In this document: positions 25,467-36,048 of the stretch, one piece after another | How positions within the stretch are numbered: the first letter of the stretch is position 1 | How the letters are laid out: each line of letters starts with the position of its first letter | Assembly (NCBI GenBank): GCA_903902745.1 | Contig: CAIUWA010000013.1 | Coordinates: forward strand, 1 to 64,000 | Source: an uncultured Opitutia bacterium | GTDB lineage: Bacteria; Verrucomicrobiota; Verrucomicrobiia; Opitutales; Opitutaceae | Reading direction: 5' to 3' | Length of the DNA stretch: 64,000 nt | Made by a program: the position numbers and the translations under genes | Notes under the pieces: generated by a model | What the model was told of the DNA's origin: nothing | The model's database searches: none | The model's input: the letters and a program-made list of their open reading frames with translations, nothing else

Positions 25467-26498
25467 ATGTCTGGAAAAAAGAAATTAGCCTCGGCCCAGC
25501 TGAGGATCGCCGTGGTTGGCACCGGTGGCGTGGCGCAGCGGAACTACCTGCCATTCCTGAAGGCGCAGCCGGACGTGGTCATCGCCTGTTACAACCGCAC
25601 AGCGGCCAAGGCGAAGGCGGCGGCAAATGAGTTCGGCGGGGAGGCGTTCCCGACCCTGGCCGCACTGGCGGCGTGGCAGCCGACAGCCGCGTTGGTTTTG
25701 ACGGCCGAGACGTGCCGATACGAGGTTGGTACAGAGCTGATCGAGCTCGGCGTGCCCAGGATTTTCTTTGAGAAACCCCTGGTGGCCGTCCACGGCCAGG
25801 CGCGCGTCGAGGAGGGGGATTTTTTCAAGGGCCGCGAGATGCTTGGTCTCGCCGCCCGCCGTGGCTGTGAGACGGCGATGGTCTTCAACTACCGCTTCTT
25901 CGAGCAGAGCCTGGCGGCGCGGGAGATCGTGCGGAGCCGGAAGTTCGGCCGCGTGATCGCCATCACGGCGCAGGTGCATTATGCGTGCTGGAGCCACTGC
26001 ATCGACCTGATCCACCATTTTGCGGGTGACATCCGCGAAATCACCGCGCTCTCCGGGCCGGTGGCGCGGGAAGGGGACCGCGTCGGCTCCGCCCATGATG
26101 TGACAGCGGCGTTTCTCACCGAGGACGGGGCGGCCGGCACGATCATCGGCACGGCCGGCATGAAGTGGCAGCATCCGCTGTACGAGCTGGTGCTCACCTT
26201 TGAAAACGGCCGCCTGCATCTGCGCGATCTCGACGGCACGCTGGAGATTCTCGACGGGGCACGCCAACAGCACGAGACAGTGTCCTTTGTGCGCGATGCC
26301 TCCCGCTGGGCCAATTACGACGAGTCGTTCCGCAAGGCGCTCGGCGCCTACCTGCAATCGCTGCGCGCGGGCACGCCGCCGCCGGTGCCCGGGGTGGACG
26401 GCCTGCGCGAACTGCAGGTCGAGGCCGCGCTCAAGCGTTCCATCAAGGAAAAGCGCCCGGTCAATCTGGCAAAGGAATTTCCGCTGCAGGTGAAATAA
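25467..26498 (+). CDS. Gfo/Idh/MocA family oxidoreductase
   Basis: 343 residues. The N-terminal Rossmann fold has IAVVGTGGVAQRNYLPFL, and the family EKP motif is in RIFFEKPLVAV. The C-terminal alpha/beta domain contains the substrate-site helix CWSHCIDLIHHFAGDI. The family uses NAD(P)(H) on sugars, inositols and amino-sugar derivatives; the substrate is unknown. ATG 25467 starts immediately after a hairpin repeat, so the repeat may form part of the 5' leader. Confidence 0.9.
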   Translation: MSGKKKLASAQLRIAVVGTGGVAQRNYLPFLKAQPDVVIACYNRTAAKAKAAANEFGGEAFPTLAALAAWQPTAALVLTAETCRYEVGTELIELGVPRIFFEKPLVAVHGQARVEEGDFFKGREMLGLAARRGCETAMVFNYRFFEQSLAAREIVRSRKFGRVIAITAQVHYACWSHCIDLIHHFAGDIREITALSGPVAREGDRVGSAHDVTAAFLTEDGAAGTIIGTAGMKWQHPLYELVLTFENGRLHLRDLDGTLEILDGARQQHETVSFVRDASRWANYDESFRKALGAYLQSLRAGTPPPVPGVDGLRELQVEAALKRSIKEKRPVNLAKEFPLQVK

Positions 26499-26552
26499 CA
26501 AGGAGCATAGGTCTGCTTTGCTTCTGCGCCGTCGGTGCGATCAGGGCGTAAG

Positions 26553-26647
26553 TTTTTTAGCCACAGATTGCACAGATTACACAAATGGGGATCTAGGCAG
26601 CTCCGATTCCGAATCTGGGCCCATCTGTGGAAGCAGTGGCTAAAAAT
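26553..26647. repeat. CACAGAT hairpin element
   Basis: The left arm TTTTTTAGCCACAGATTGCA continues CAGATTACAC. The right arm is CCATCTGTGGAAGCAGTGGC then TAAAAA. The outer ends TTTTTAGCCAC and GTGGCTAAAAA are fully complementary. It lies 55 bp after the Gfo/Idh gene. Confidence 0.78.
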
Positions 26648-26772
26648 GCCACTCCGCGGCTTGGCATCTGCTACGTAGTTTCCACCTGCGCCCTCGCTCG
26701 CTTTCCTGCCGGTTCGGGGCACCTTGGTGCTCCCTTTCAAACCGGATGGCTGGCGAAAGGGGTAATTCGGAC

Positions 26773-27195
26773 ATGAAAACACTTTCCATTCTGGCCGTGG
26801 ATGACCACGAGGAGATCTGCGCCCTGCTCGCGGAAAACCTTGGCCGGGCCGGACATAGGGTTACGTGCGCCCATGACGGCCGCAAGGCGGCCGACTGCCT
26901 GGCCGACCGGGAATTCGACTTGGTTATCACCGACATCATCATGCCGGAAATGGACGGGCTGGAACTGATGGCCGAAGTCAAAAAGCGTCAGCCCGCCGCA
27001 CACCTGCTCGCCATGTCCTGCGGCACCCGCTATCTCTCACAGGGCGATTGCCTGAATCTTGCGGCGAGCCTTGGCGCCCATGCGATACTGCCCAAGCCCT
27101 TCAACAAGAAGGAGCTGATGCAGGCCGTGGATCACGCTTTCGGCCAGCAGGATGGCTGGCTGGACTCGGAGGACAGTTCGCCCGCGGCCTCCTGA
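26773..27195 (+). CDS. Single-domain response regulator (CheY-like receiver)
   Basis: 140 residues from ATG 26773 with only a receiver domain: acidic pair in VDDHEE, phospho-acceptor D54 in ITDIIMPEMDG, switch Ser in AMSCGTR, conserved Lys in LPKPFNKKEL. It shares a distinctive C-terminal half (CLNLAASLGAHAILPKPF) with the other lone receiver at 16454, so they are probably paralogues. No output domain and no kinase lie next to it. It ends 4 bp from the convergent lipoprotein stop. Confidence 0.92.
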   Translation: MKTLSILAVDDHEEICALLAENLGRAGHRVTCAHDGRKAADCLADREFDLVITDIIMPEMDGLELMAEVKKRQPAAHLLAMSCGTRYLSQGDCLNLAASLGAHAILPKPFNKKELMQAVDHAFGQQDGWLDSEDSSPAAS

Positions 27196-27198
27196 AGA

Positions 27199-27468
27199 TC
27201 AGGGCAGGCGGATCCGGGGAGGCGGCGGCAGATTAATCTGACCCCGAGGCGGACTGATGTAGACATCGCCGCCGCCACGATAGTGGTCGCGCTCATAGTA
27301 ACCGCGGCGGCCATCCATCCATGGGTCGTCCCGGAACCACGGATCACGATACCGCGGGCCGTAGTAAACACCCGTGCTCACGTAGCCATCGGAGACGCAG
27401 CCACCGAGACCGAATTGGAGGAGGAGGAGAAAGAGGAGACCGGGGAGGAGAAGGCGGGAAGTTTTCAT
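27199..27468 (-). CDS. Small Tyr/Arg/Pro-rich lipoprotein
   Basis: 89 residues with a lipoprotein signal: SRLLLPGLLFLLLLQFGL followed by lipobox LGGC, so it should be lipid-anchored in the envelope. The mature part is rich in Tyr, Arg, Asp, Gly and Pro (VYYGPRYRDPWFRDDPWMDG, RGGGDVYISPPRG), with no recognised domain. Its start overlaps the VOC protein stop as ATGA, indicating a two-gene operon. Function unknown. Confidence 0.78.
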   Translation of the reverse strand: MKTSRLLLPGLLFLLLLQFGLGGCVSDGYVSTGVYYGPRYRDPWFRDDPWMDGRRGYYERDHYRGGGDVYISPPRGQINLPPPPRIRLP

Positions 27469-28385
27469 GGGCGGTCGGTCGGGTTGGCGGGCTTGGCGTT
27501 GTCCACATATTCCACCAGGCCGATGGTGCCGCCGGTGGAGTCGGCGATGATGGCAAAACGGCTTTCGTAGGCGGCCGGGCGCGGGGCCAGCAAGACTTCG
27601 CCGCCCAGCGCGGGGAGGCGGGCGAGGGTCTCGTTCATGTTTTGCACCCGGACAATACCCAGCCAGTCGGCCTTGGCGTCATCGCTGTCGGGCAGCGGGG
27701 CGACTCCGCCGCGCTCGCGATCCCGGCTCGTGAGCAGGAAATCGTCCTTTCGCTCGGTGCGCGTGTCAGGCTTCACGTCGTAGCTGAAGACCTGCCCGTA
27801 AAAGGCGGCGACGGCCTTGGGATGCTTGACGTAAAGTTCGAACCAACTCCAGTCACCGGCCTTCGGCTCGGCATCAGCCGTGTCGCCCGAGGAGGACTGG
27901 AGCACGCCGACGGTGCAGCCCTCGTTGTCGGCAATGATCGCCTGCAGGCCGCGGTCAGGAAAATTGATGGCCTTGGCGCGGACCTCGCCGCCGGACTGTT
28001 TCACGAGCGCGAGGGTGGATGCGATGTTCGTGACCGTGACATAGCCGATCCAGCGGGAGTTGCGCTTGATGAGCGAAGCCGGCCGTGGTGCGAGCCCCGC
28101 GACGGGGCGGCTGCCATTGCTGAACACGGTGTAGGATTTGCCGTTCTGTTCGATCTTGTTGGCGGTCCAGCCGAACAATCCGCTGTAGAACTTGGTCGCG
28201 GCGACGGGATCGGTGGTGAACAGGTCGGCCCAGACGAACTTGCCGGGAAGGTGTTCCTTGGTGGCGGGGCTGTTGAGCGGCTGAAACACGGCGTTGCTGG
28301 CGCGGAGGGAGGAGGCGAGCGCGATTCCCAGCATCGTGGTGAGGACGAGCCGGGTCGCGAGCCGGGGAAGGGATGTCGTATGCAT
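27465..28385 (-). CDS. Exported VOC (glyoxalase/bleomycin-resistance fold) protein with two domains
   Basis: 306 residues with an N-terminal export signal (TRLVLTTMLGIALASSLRAS). Two vicinal-oxygen-chelate modules follow: one around FVWADLFTTDPVAATKFYSG (about 50-165) and one around WSWFELYVKHPKAVAAFYGQ (about 180-300). This arrangement is seen in the two-domain VOC proteins of the CFP32 type. Catalytic metal ligands are not obvious, so it may bind rather than convert a ligand. It is translationally coupled to the downstream lipoprotein gene, suggesting an envelope role. Confidence 0.87.
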   Translation of the reverse strand: MHTTSLPRLATRLVLTTMLGIALASSLRASNAVFQPLNSPATKEHLPGKFVWADLFTTDPVAATKFYSGLFGWTANKIEQNGKSYTVFSNGSRPVAGLAPRPASLIKRNSRWIGYVTVTNIASTLALVKQSGGEVRAKAINFPDRGLQAIIADNEGCTVGVLQSSSGDTADAEPKAGDWSWFELYVKHPKAVAAFYGQVFSYDVKPDTRTERKDDFLLTSRDRERGGVAPLPDSDDAKADWLGIVRVQNMNETLARLPALGGEVLLAPRPAAYESRFAIIADSTGGTIGLVEYVDNAKPANPTDRP

Positions 28386-28579
28386 GATGATGATCGGTGG
28401 GGGGAAGCGCGACCGACAGCGCCAAGGGAAGGTGGTTCACTGATTTGTCCTTCGGATTTGCGTGAGGATAGCCGGTGGCGGGCGGCGGTAAAATGGGGTC
28501 TTACCCACCTTCGTCCCGCTGCCCGCGGGACTACGGCGTGGCGGGCCCGCTTTGCGTGGGGGATTTGGGAGTTCTGATG

Positions 28580-28625
28580 GCGGAGGACAGAGGACCGAAG
28601 ACTGATAACGGAGGACTGACGACCG
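28580..28625. repeat. GGAGGAC-type repeat array
   Basis: Degenerate units GGAGGAC, AGAGGACC, GAAGACTG, GAGGACT and GACGACC, about 7-8 bases each, lie in the gap between the divergent VOC and esterase genes. Only one arm is visible. Confidence 0.55.
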
Positions 28626-28677
28626 GGTTTTGCATGGCGCTGTAATCTGGCATGCATATGGCTGCCGGGGACCCACC

Positions 28678-29835
28678 ATGATTTATCCGGCAGGTTATCT
28701 TTCCCGCTTTATTCCCACCGCGTTGCTGGCCGTGCTGGTTGTACTGCCCGGCGTGGTCCGCGCGCAGCCGGCCGCGCTCAACTCCCATGAGGTCAATCCG
28801 GACCGTTCCATCACCTTTCGCCATTACGCTCCCCTGGCCAAGACCGTGGCGCTCAGCCTGGATTACGATCGCCATCTGAGCCCACTCACGAAAGGGCCTG
28901 ATGGAGTCTGGACGTTCACGACACCGCCCCTGCAACCGGCCCTCCACATGTACGAACTGGAAGTCGACGGTACGCCGATCTTTGATCCACTGAATCGGCT
29001 GACGGCCCCGAATCTCTTGTACGTGACGAACGAAGTGACGGTACCGGGTGCGCCGCAGCTCTGGGACATGACCGACGTCCCGCATGGCGTGGTGCATCAC
29101 CATTCCTACCGGACCGCAATCATCGAGGGGCTGCCGGACAGCGCCGAGGATTTCTACGTTTACACGCCACCGGGGTACGACGCGGCGGCGCCCAAGCTTT
29201 ATCCGACCCTGTACCTGCTGCATGGCTGGAGTTCGCTGGCGGATTCCTGGACCCATGAAGGGAAGGCCCACCTGATCCTCGACAACCTGATCGCGCAGGG
29301 CCGGGTGGTGCCGATGATCGTGGTGATGCCCTTGAGCTATGGAGACCTGACCTTTGTGACGCGCGGATTCGACGAGTGGAAGGATGAGTCAAGGATCGGG
29401 CACAATCTCGGGCTTTTTAGCCAGGCGCTGATGACGGAGATCATGCCCCGGGTGGAAGCCGCGTACCGGGCATCGACCAAGGGCGAGGACCGCGCGATCG
29501 CCGGCCTCTCGATGGGCGGCGGGGAAAGCCTGGTCATCGGGCTCAATCACCCCGCGACATTTGCCTGGGTCGGCGGCTTCAGCTCGGCCGTCGAGTACCG
29601 GGAGTTTGAAGGATTATTCCCGGGCCTCGGCCCGAAGGTCGCGCCGAAACTGCTCTGGATCGCGTGCGGCACGGAGGACGATCTGATCGCGCCCAACCGC
29701 AAATTTATGGCCTGGCTCAAGACCAAGGCCCTGCAGCCCGTCGCGATTGAAATGCCCGGCATCCACAACTGGCCGGTGTGGCGCGACAACCTGATCCAAT
29801 TCGCGCCGTTGCTCTTCCGTCCCTCCGTGCGCTGA
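28678..29835 (+). CDS. Secreted esterase of the enterochelin-esterase/feruloyl-esterase type
   Basis: 385 residues from ATG 28678, with a signal peptide (FIPTALLAVLVVLPGVVRAQ). An N-terminal early-set (CBM48-like) beta domain covers about 30-120 (ITFRHYAPLAKTVALSLDYD). The alpha/beta hydrolase domain has a Ser278 nucleophile in GLSMGGGES and a probable catalytic His363 in GIHNWPVW; the Asp is probably in GTEDDLIAPN. Relatives are feruloyl or acetyl-xylan esterases acting on plant polysaccharide, and Fes-type esterases. The export signal favours a polysaccharide-linked ester. The gene stands alone. Confidence 0.88.
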   Translation: MIYPAGYLSRFIPTALLAVLVVLPGVVRAQPAALNSHEVNPDRSITFRHYAPLAKTVALSLDYDRHLSPLTKGPDGVWTFTTPPLQPALHMYELEVDGTPIFDPLNRLTAPNLLYVTNEVTVPGAPQLWDMTDVPHGVVHHHSYRTAIIEGLPDSAEDFYVYTPPGYDAAAPKLYPTLYLLHGWSSLADSWTHEGKAHLILDNLIAQGRVVPMIVVMPLSYGDLTFVTRGFDEWKDESRIGHNLGLFSQALMTEIMPRVEAAYRASTKGEDRAIAGLSMGGGESLVIGLNHPATFAWVGGFSSAVEYREFEGLFPGLGPKVAPKLLWIACGTEDDLIAPNRKFMAWLKTKALQPVAIEMPGIHNWPVWRDNLIQFAPLLFRPSVR

Positions 29836-29951
29836 TAGTGCCATGCTCTGAGAAAGTATAGGGGAGGCGCTTGATGTTCCGGCCGCGCTTCAAGATCGCC
29901 TATTGTGACCTTGAAGCGCGGTCACGATGCTCCACTCACAGCGGGGGCAAG

Positions 29952-29980
29952 AAAAAAGCCCCGGCGATTCGGCCGGGGCT
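29952..29980 (-). terminator. Intrinsic terminator of ppdK
   Basis: On the minus strand AGCCCCGGC, a short loop and GCCGGGGCT are followed directly by TTTTTTC. It lies 65 bp beyond the ppdK stop. The strong GC stem plus a U-run is the textbook form. Confidence 0.85.
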
Positions 29981-30002
29981 GAAGGACTTGGGGCATTCCG
30001 CT

Positions 30003-30026
30003 GTTGCCAGGCTATGGCGGACAGGA
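30003..30026. repeat. Fragment of the TCCGCCATAGC repeat family
   Basis: Read on the minus strand, CTGTCCGCCATAGCCTGGCA matches the core of the repeats at 53804-53860 and 56184-56216. It lies between the ppdK stop and its terminator. Confidence 0.5.
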
Positions 30027-30044
30027 AAGCCCCTCCCACAATGG

Positions 30045-32810
<2,766 letters not shown>

Positions 32811-33183
32811 GATGTGGTGATTTTGGAAATTAAGCGGGTCCCGGCGCGGGGCGCAAAGAGGGTTACGGCATAGCTGGGCGGCGGGGGGTGTCAACAGCGC
32901 GCCGGAGGCGCGCTGGGTAGTTGGTAGTTGGGAATTGGTAATTGGTGGGAAATCCGGCTGGCCTTCCGGTAGGGCGTGGACTCCGTTCCGCGCCGGGCCC
33001 GGGGACAAGGCTCATCCGGCCACCGGCGGCAATGCGGGCGCAAGGGAACCCCGCCACGCTCCAGCCCACAAATGACCAATTCCCAACTACCAATTCCTAA
33101 CTACTCCGCGAATCTGATCGCGGTCCCAACAACACGCTTCCGTTTTGGAAAAAAGCCCCCACGATGCGCCCCTTGCATTGCCC
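32811..33183. other. Divergent ppdK/tatC gap
   Basis: About 370 bp hold the promoters of ppdK (minus) and tatC (plus). The centre is occupied by a wide TTGGGAA/CCAATTC heptad hairpin (32917-33104) whose 124-bp spacer is GC-rich and has no reading frame of note. No clear promoter boxes were found. Confidence 0.6.
32917..33104. repeat. CCAATTC heptad inverted repeat with long spacer
   Basis: The left arm 32917-32949 (TAGTTGG, TAGTTGG, GAATTGG, TAATTGG, TGGGA) and the right arm 33074-33104 (ACCAATTC, CCAACTA, CCAATTC, CTAACTA) are complementary. They are separated by about 124 bp. Confidence 0.78.
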
Positions 33184-33996
33184 ATGAGCGACGAGTCCGA
33201 AAAACCCAAGGAAGAGGTAACCCTGACCACGGTGATGAACCGTGGACGGGAGAAGGCCATGGGCTTTTTCGACCACCTCGAGGAGATGCGCTGGATGCTC
33301 ATCAAGTGCCTGGTGGTCTTCCTTATCTTCGCGACCCTGATCGGCATTTATCTGCAGGAGTTTAACTCGGCGCTCCTCTGGCCATTGCACCGGATCCAGG
33401 CCGAAAACCCCGCGATCCACCTGAACCTCATTACCACCAGCGTGCTGGGGCCGTTCGACGTGGTCATCAACATGTGCCTCCTCGGCGGCTTGGGCCTGTC
33501 GGCGCCGTTCATGCTGTTTTTCATCGGCCGGTTTGTTTCGCCGGCACTGAACGAGAAGGAACTCAAGGTGGTGCTGCCCCTCTGCCTCGCGGCGTTTTTC
33601 CTTTTCCTATTCGGCGCGTCGTTCGGTTTCTTCGTCCTGATGCCGGGTGCACTGCGCATTTCCCTGGAACTGAGCACCCTGTTCCAGATCGACCCATACT
33701 ACACGGCGGAGAGCTACTTCAGCATGCTCTCCAAGCTCATGCTCGGCGTGGGTGCGACGTTTGAATTTCCCCTCGTCATTATTCTGCTGGTCTGGCTCGG
33801 CGTCATGAGCACGGCGTTCCTGCGGAAATACCGCCGCCACGCCATCGTGGTCATCGCCATCATCGCGGCAATCGTGACGCCGACACCCGACCCTTTTAAC
33901 ATGCTGGCGATGGCCGCTCCGCTCTACGTGCTGTTCGAGATCTCGATCTTGATCTCGGCGCGGGTCGAAAAGCGCCGTGAGCTCCGGAATCGCTGA
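33184..33996 (+). CDS. tatC: Twin-arginine translocase subunit TatC
   Basis: 270 residues from ATG 33184, with six membrane helices. The N-terminal cytoplasmic motif is MGFFDHLEEMRWMLIK, matching the conserved HLxELR region. Further conserved parts are FNSALLWPLH, APFMLFFIGRFVSPAL, FVLMPGALRI, FEFPLVIILLVWLGV and IVTPTPDPFNMLAMAAPLY. TatC recognises twin-arginine signal peptides and forms the receptor of the Tat export system. No tatA/B gene is adjacent. The slightly long charged N-terminus (SDESEKPKEE) is the only unusual feature. Confidence 0.95.
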   Translation: MSDESEKPKEEVTLTTVMNRGREKAMGFFDHLEEMRWMLIKCLVVFLIFATLIGIYLQEFNSALLWPLHRIQAENPAIHLNLITTSVLGPFDVVINMCLLGGLGLSAPFMLFFIGRFVSPALNEKELKVVLPLCLAAFFLFLFGASFGFFVLMPGALRISLELSTLFQIDPYYTAESYFSMLSKLMLGVGATFEFPLVIILLVWLGVMSTAFLRKYRRHAIVVIAIIAAIVTPTPDPFNMLAMAAPLYVLFEISILISARVEKRRELRNR

Positions 33997-34020
33997 GTAG
34001 CGGCGTAGAAGCTCGGATTT

Positions 34021-34161
34021 GTTTCGCGCAGAGGCACAGGGTGGCAGAGGAGGGGGAAGTTTGAATCCATCCTTGAGCCGCAAGGGTTGGAAAGGTTCAT
34101 GCGACCCTTCCACTCCTGCGGAATCCGGCTTGCTCCGCGCCCCTGCGGCTCTGCGCGAAAA
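34021..34161. repeat. CGCAGAGG hairpin between convergent stop codons
   Basis: The left arm begins TTTCGCGCAGAGGCACAGGG and the right arm ends CCCCTGCGGCTCTGCGCGAA. It fills the gap between the tatC stop (25 bp away) and the DtxR-like gene stop (7 bp away). Confidence 0.75.
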
Positions 34162-34167
34162 TTCGTC

Positions 34168-34614
34168 CTAGCGCTTGAGCTTGGCGGCGACGGCAGGGTT
34201 CTGGCCGAGCCAGCGGGAGAGGCCCTCGATGGCGCGGAATGTCTCCGGGCTGATGTGATGCTCGAGACCCTCGACATCGCGGGCGATGACGTCGCCGGGC
34301 AGGCCGAGCTGACCGAGAAAGACCGTGAGCAACTCGTGGCGGTGGGCGATGCGGAGGGCCACTTCCTCGCCCGCGCCGGTGAGCACCATGCCGCGGTATT
34401 TCTCGTATTTGACCAGGCCCTCGGCATCGAGGCGCTGGACCATGGCGGTGACACTGGCCTGGGAGATTTTCAGTTCCGCGGCGATGTCGACGACCCGGGC
34501 GTAGCCCTTGCGACGGATCAGCTCGCTGATGCGCTCGAGGTAGTCCTCGGCCGCCGCGGTCGTGCGGGGTATTTTCGTTGGGGCGGCCACGCGATAGAAA
34601 ATCGGCGCGCCCAC
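34168..34614 (-). CDS. DtxR/MntR family metal-dependent transcriptional regulator
   Basis: 148 residues from GTG 34614; a GTG at 34590 is an alternative. The winged helix covers about 20-80 (AAAEDYLERISELIRRKGYA, ISQASVTAMVQRLDAEGLV, Y..YRGMVLTGAGEEVA). The metal-binding and dimerisation helices follow, with candidate ligands in HRHELLTVFLGQLG and ARDVEGLEHHIS. There is no SH3-like third domain, as in MntR. It should repress Mn or Fe uptake genes in response to the metal. No transporter is adjacent, so its targets lie elsewhere. Confidence 0.88.
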   Translation of the reverse strand: MGAPIFYRVAAPTKIPRTTAAAEDYLERISELIRRKGYARVVDIAAELKISQASVTAMVQRLDAEGLVKYEKYRGMVLTGAGEEVALRIAHRHELLTVFLGQLGLPGDVIARDVEGLEHHISPETFRAIEGLSRWLGQNPAVAAKLKR

Positions 34615-34647
34615 CGGGGAGTCAAGCCGGGGCGCAGCATGGAAAAT

Positions 34648-34702
34648 GTAGCGGCGGTCTACCTGTCTCGCCCTTGCTTCAGCGACGGCGGATGATCGCC
34701 GG
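34648..34702. repeat. GTAGCGGCGGTC palindromic repeat, copy 1
   Basis: TGTAGCGGCGGTCTACCTGT leads into CTTCAGCGACGGCGGATGAT and CGCCGG, so the two ends are complementary. It is homologous over its length to 53804-53860. Confidence 0.75.
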
Positions 34703-34756
34703 CTTGAGCAATTCGGCGCTCATAGAGCGCCGCTAGAGCCACCGGCGGCGCCGGGC

Positions 34757-34993
34757 TTATTTCTTCGCCGCGCGCTGGGCGCGGAGCACCACGCGGAACA
34801 TCTGGATGCAGAGCCAGAATACGCCCGACATGCAGGCGGCGCAGAGTGCACCCCAGAACATGATCCACTTCGGGTTGTGCGACTGCACGTGCGAGCTGAC
34901 GAGGTGGTAAAGGTAGGCGAAGAAGAGGACGACGAGCACGGCGTCGACAATCAGGGAGACGGGAGTGACGAGCTTGGTTTCAGGCTGGGCCAT
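34757..34993 (-). CDS. Small membrane protein, function unknown
   Basis: 78 residues from ATG 34993, with two predicted membrane helices: VSLIVDAVLVVLFFAYLYHL (about 12-31) and IMFWGALCAACMSGVFWLCI (about 44-63). A short His-containing periplasmic loop lies between, and the C-terminus is basic (RVVLRAQRAAKK), predicting both termini in the cytoplasm. I do not recognise the family. It appears to be monocistronic, between the DtxR-like gene and the lipoprotein pair. Confidence 0.72.
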   Translation of the reverse strand: MAQPETKLVTPVSLIVDAVLVVLFFAYLYHLVSSHVQSHNPKWIMFWGALCAACMSGVFWLCIQMFRVVLRAQRAAKK

Positions 34994-35105
34994 GGCGCGA
35001 AGGGAGAAGCAGCCGGAGAGGTTTGTCCAACCCGTTTTCTAGGTCCCGCGCCTAATTATTCCCTCTGATATGAAGCGATGGTTCCGGTACTCACCAGGCA
35101 GGGTC

Positions 35106-35234
35106 TGGAAGCTCCAAATACCCACCTCCAAGTTTACCCGACTTCAGCGGCGCCAGAAGCGACCAGGCTCCAATGAATCTTCAATCCCAGTAAGCTTGAA
35201 AATTGAAGTTTTTCTGGAGCTTGGGGATTGGGAG
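35106..35234. repeat. CTCCAAA-type hairpin element
   Basis: The left arm (GGAAGCTCCAAATACCCACC, TCCAAG) faces the right arm (TTCTGGAGCTTGGGGATTGG, GAG). It ends 15 bp from the stop of the minus-strand lipoprotein gene at 35249. Confidence 0.7.
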
Positions 35235-35248
35235 CCTCCCGACAGGGA

Positions 35249-36010
35249 TCACAGCCCCTTCTTGACGAAGGCGATGTCGCCGTCCTTGGCGTCCGTGAGC
35301 TTAACCTTTTTCTCGCCGCTGGTATCCTTGCCGATGTAGCCGATGGTGGCCGCCGCCATGAGCGGGATGTATTTCCGGAGATTGGTGCTTGAACCCTCGC
35401 TGGTCACGTCGATGGACCAGACCTCGAGGGGCTGACGGCCCTCCGCGGCGGGTTTGTTTTCGCGGGCGGAAAGTCGCAGGTATTTTTCGTAGGTGACGAT
35501 TGGGACCAAATAGGACTCATCGCCGACATATTCGGTCCGTGGCGGCTCCTGCGTCATGATTTCCGTGTAAATCGGGTTACCTTGGCGGTCGCGGCCGGTC
35601 ATGACGACTTCGGAGTGCATCTGCCCCGGCGTGGAGACGAAAATGGGATTCTTGCGCTGTTCCTCCGTGACCTTCGGGGGATTGATCCCGTAATCGAGAT
35701 TCACGATCAAGTCGGCCTTCTCGGCACTGGGCGCCTCGTACATGCCCTTGCCGGATAGGGCGGTCTTGACCGCTTTTTCGACCTCCTTGTAACGGAGGCT
35801 GTCGGGATCGATCGTCGGATTATGATTAACGATTTTGTATGACGCGGCGCTGTCCACCTTGGGCCGGGTGAGGGCATCCACCTTCATCTCGTAGGTGTTG
35901 GCGCAGGCGGACAGCAGCAGCGAAGCCGTTGCCGACAAAAGGAAGACGGACCACCGGCCGGTGGACCCGGGCGCGGAGTGGGACGAGCCGCTAGTCTTCA
36001 GGGGATGCAT
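35249..36010 (-). CDS. Envelope lipoprotein, paralogue of the upstream gene
   Basis: 253 residues. A hydrophobic stretch (VFLLSATASLLL) precedes lipobox LSAC, so it is probably lipidated. The mature region shares with its neighbour the ordered motifs KVD-AASYKI, LRYKEVEKAVKTALSGKGMY, EAP..EKADLIVNLDYGI, DRQGNPIYTEIMT, EYVGDESYLVPIVTYEKYL, NLRKYIPLM..A and the terminal DIAFVKKGL. The layout recalls DUF4136-type outer-membrane lipoproteins, but I cannot assign the family firmly. It lies 38 bp downstream of the paralogue, probably in one operon. Function unknown. Confidence 0.82.
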   Translation of the reverse strand: MHPLKTSGSSHSAPGSTGRWSVFLLSATASLLLSACANTYEMKVDALTRPKVDSAASYKIVNHNPTIDPDSLRYKEVEKAVKTALSGKGMYEAPSAEKADLIVNLDYGINPPKVTEEQRKNPIFVSTPGQMHSEVVMTGRDRQGNPIYTEIMTQEPPRTEYVGDESYLVPIVTYEKYLRLSARENKPAAEGRQPLEVWSIDVTSEGSSTNLRKYIPLMAAATIGYIGKDTSGEKKVKLTDAKDGDIAFVKKGL

Positions 36011-36048
36011 CGGGAGTGGCGCCAGGCGGTGGAGCGGTCGGCGGGCCG

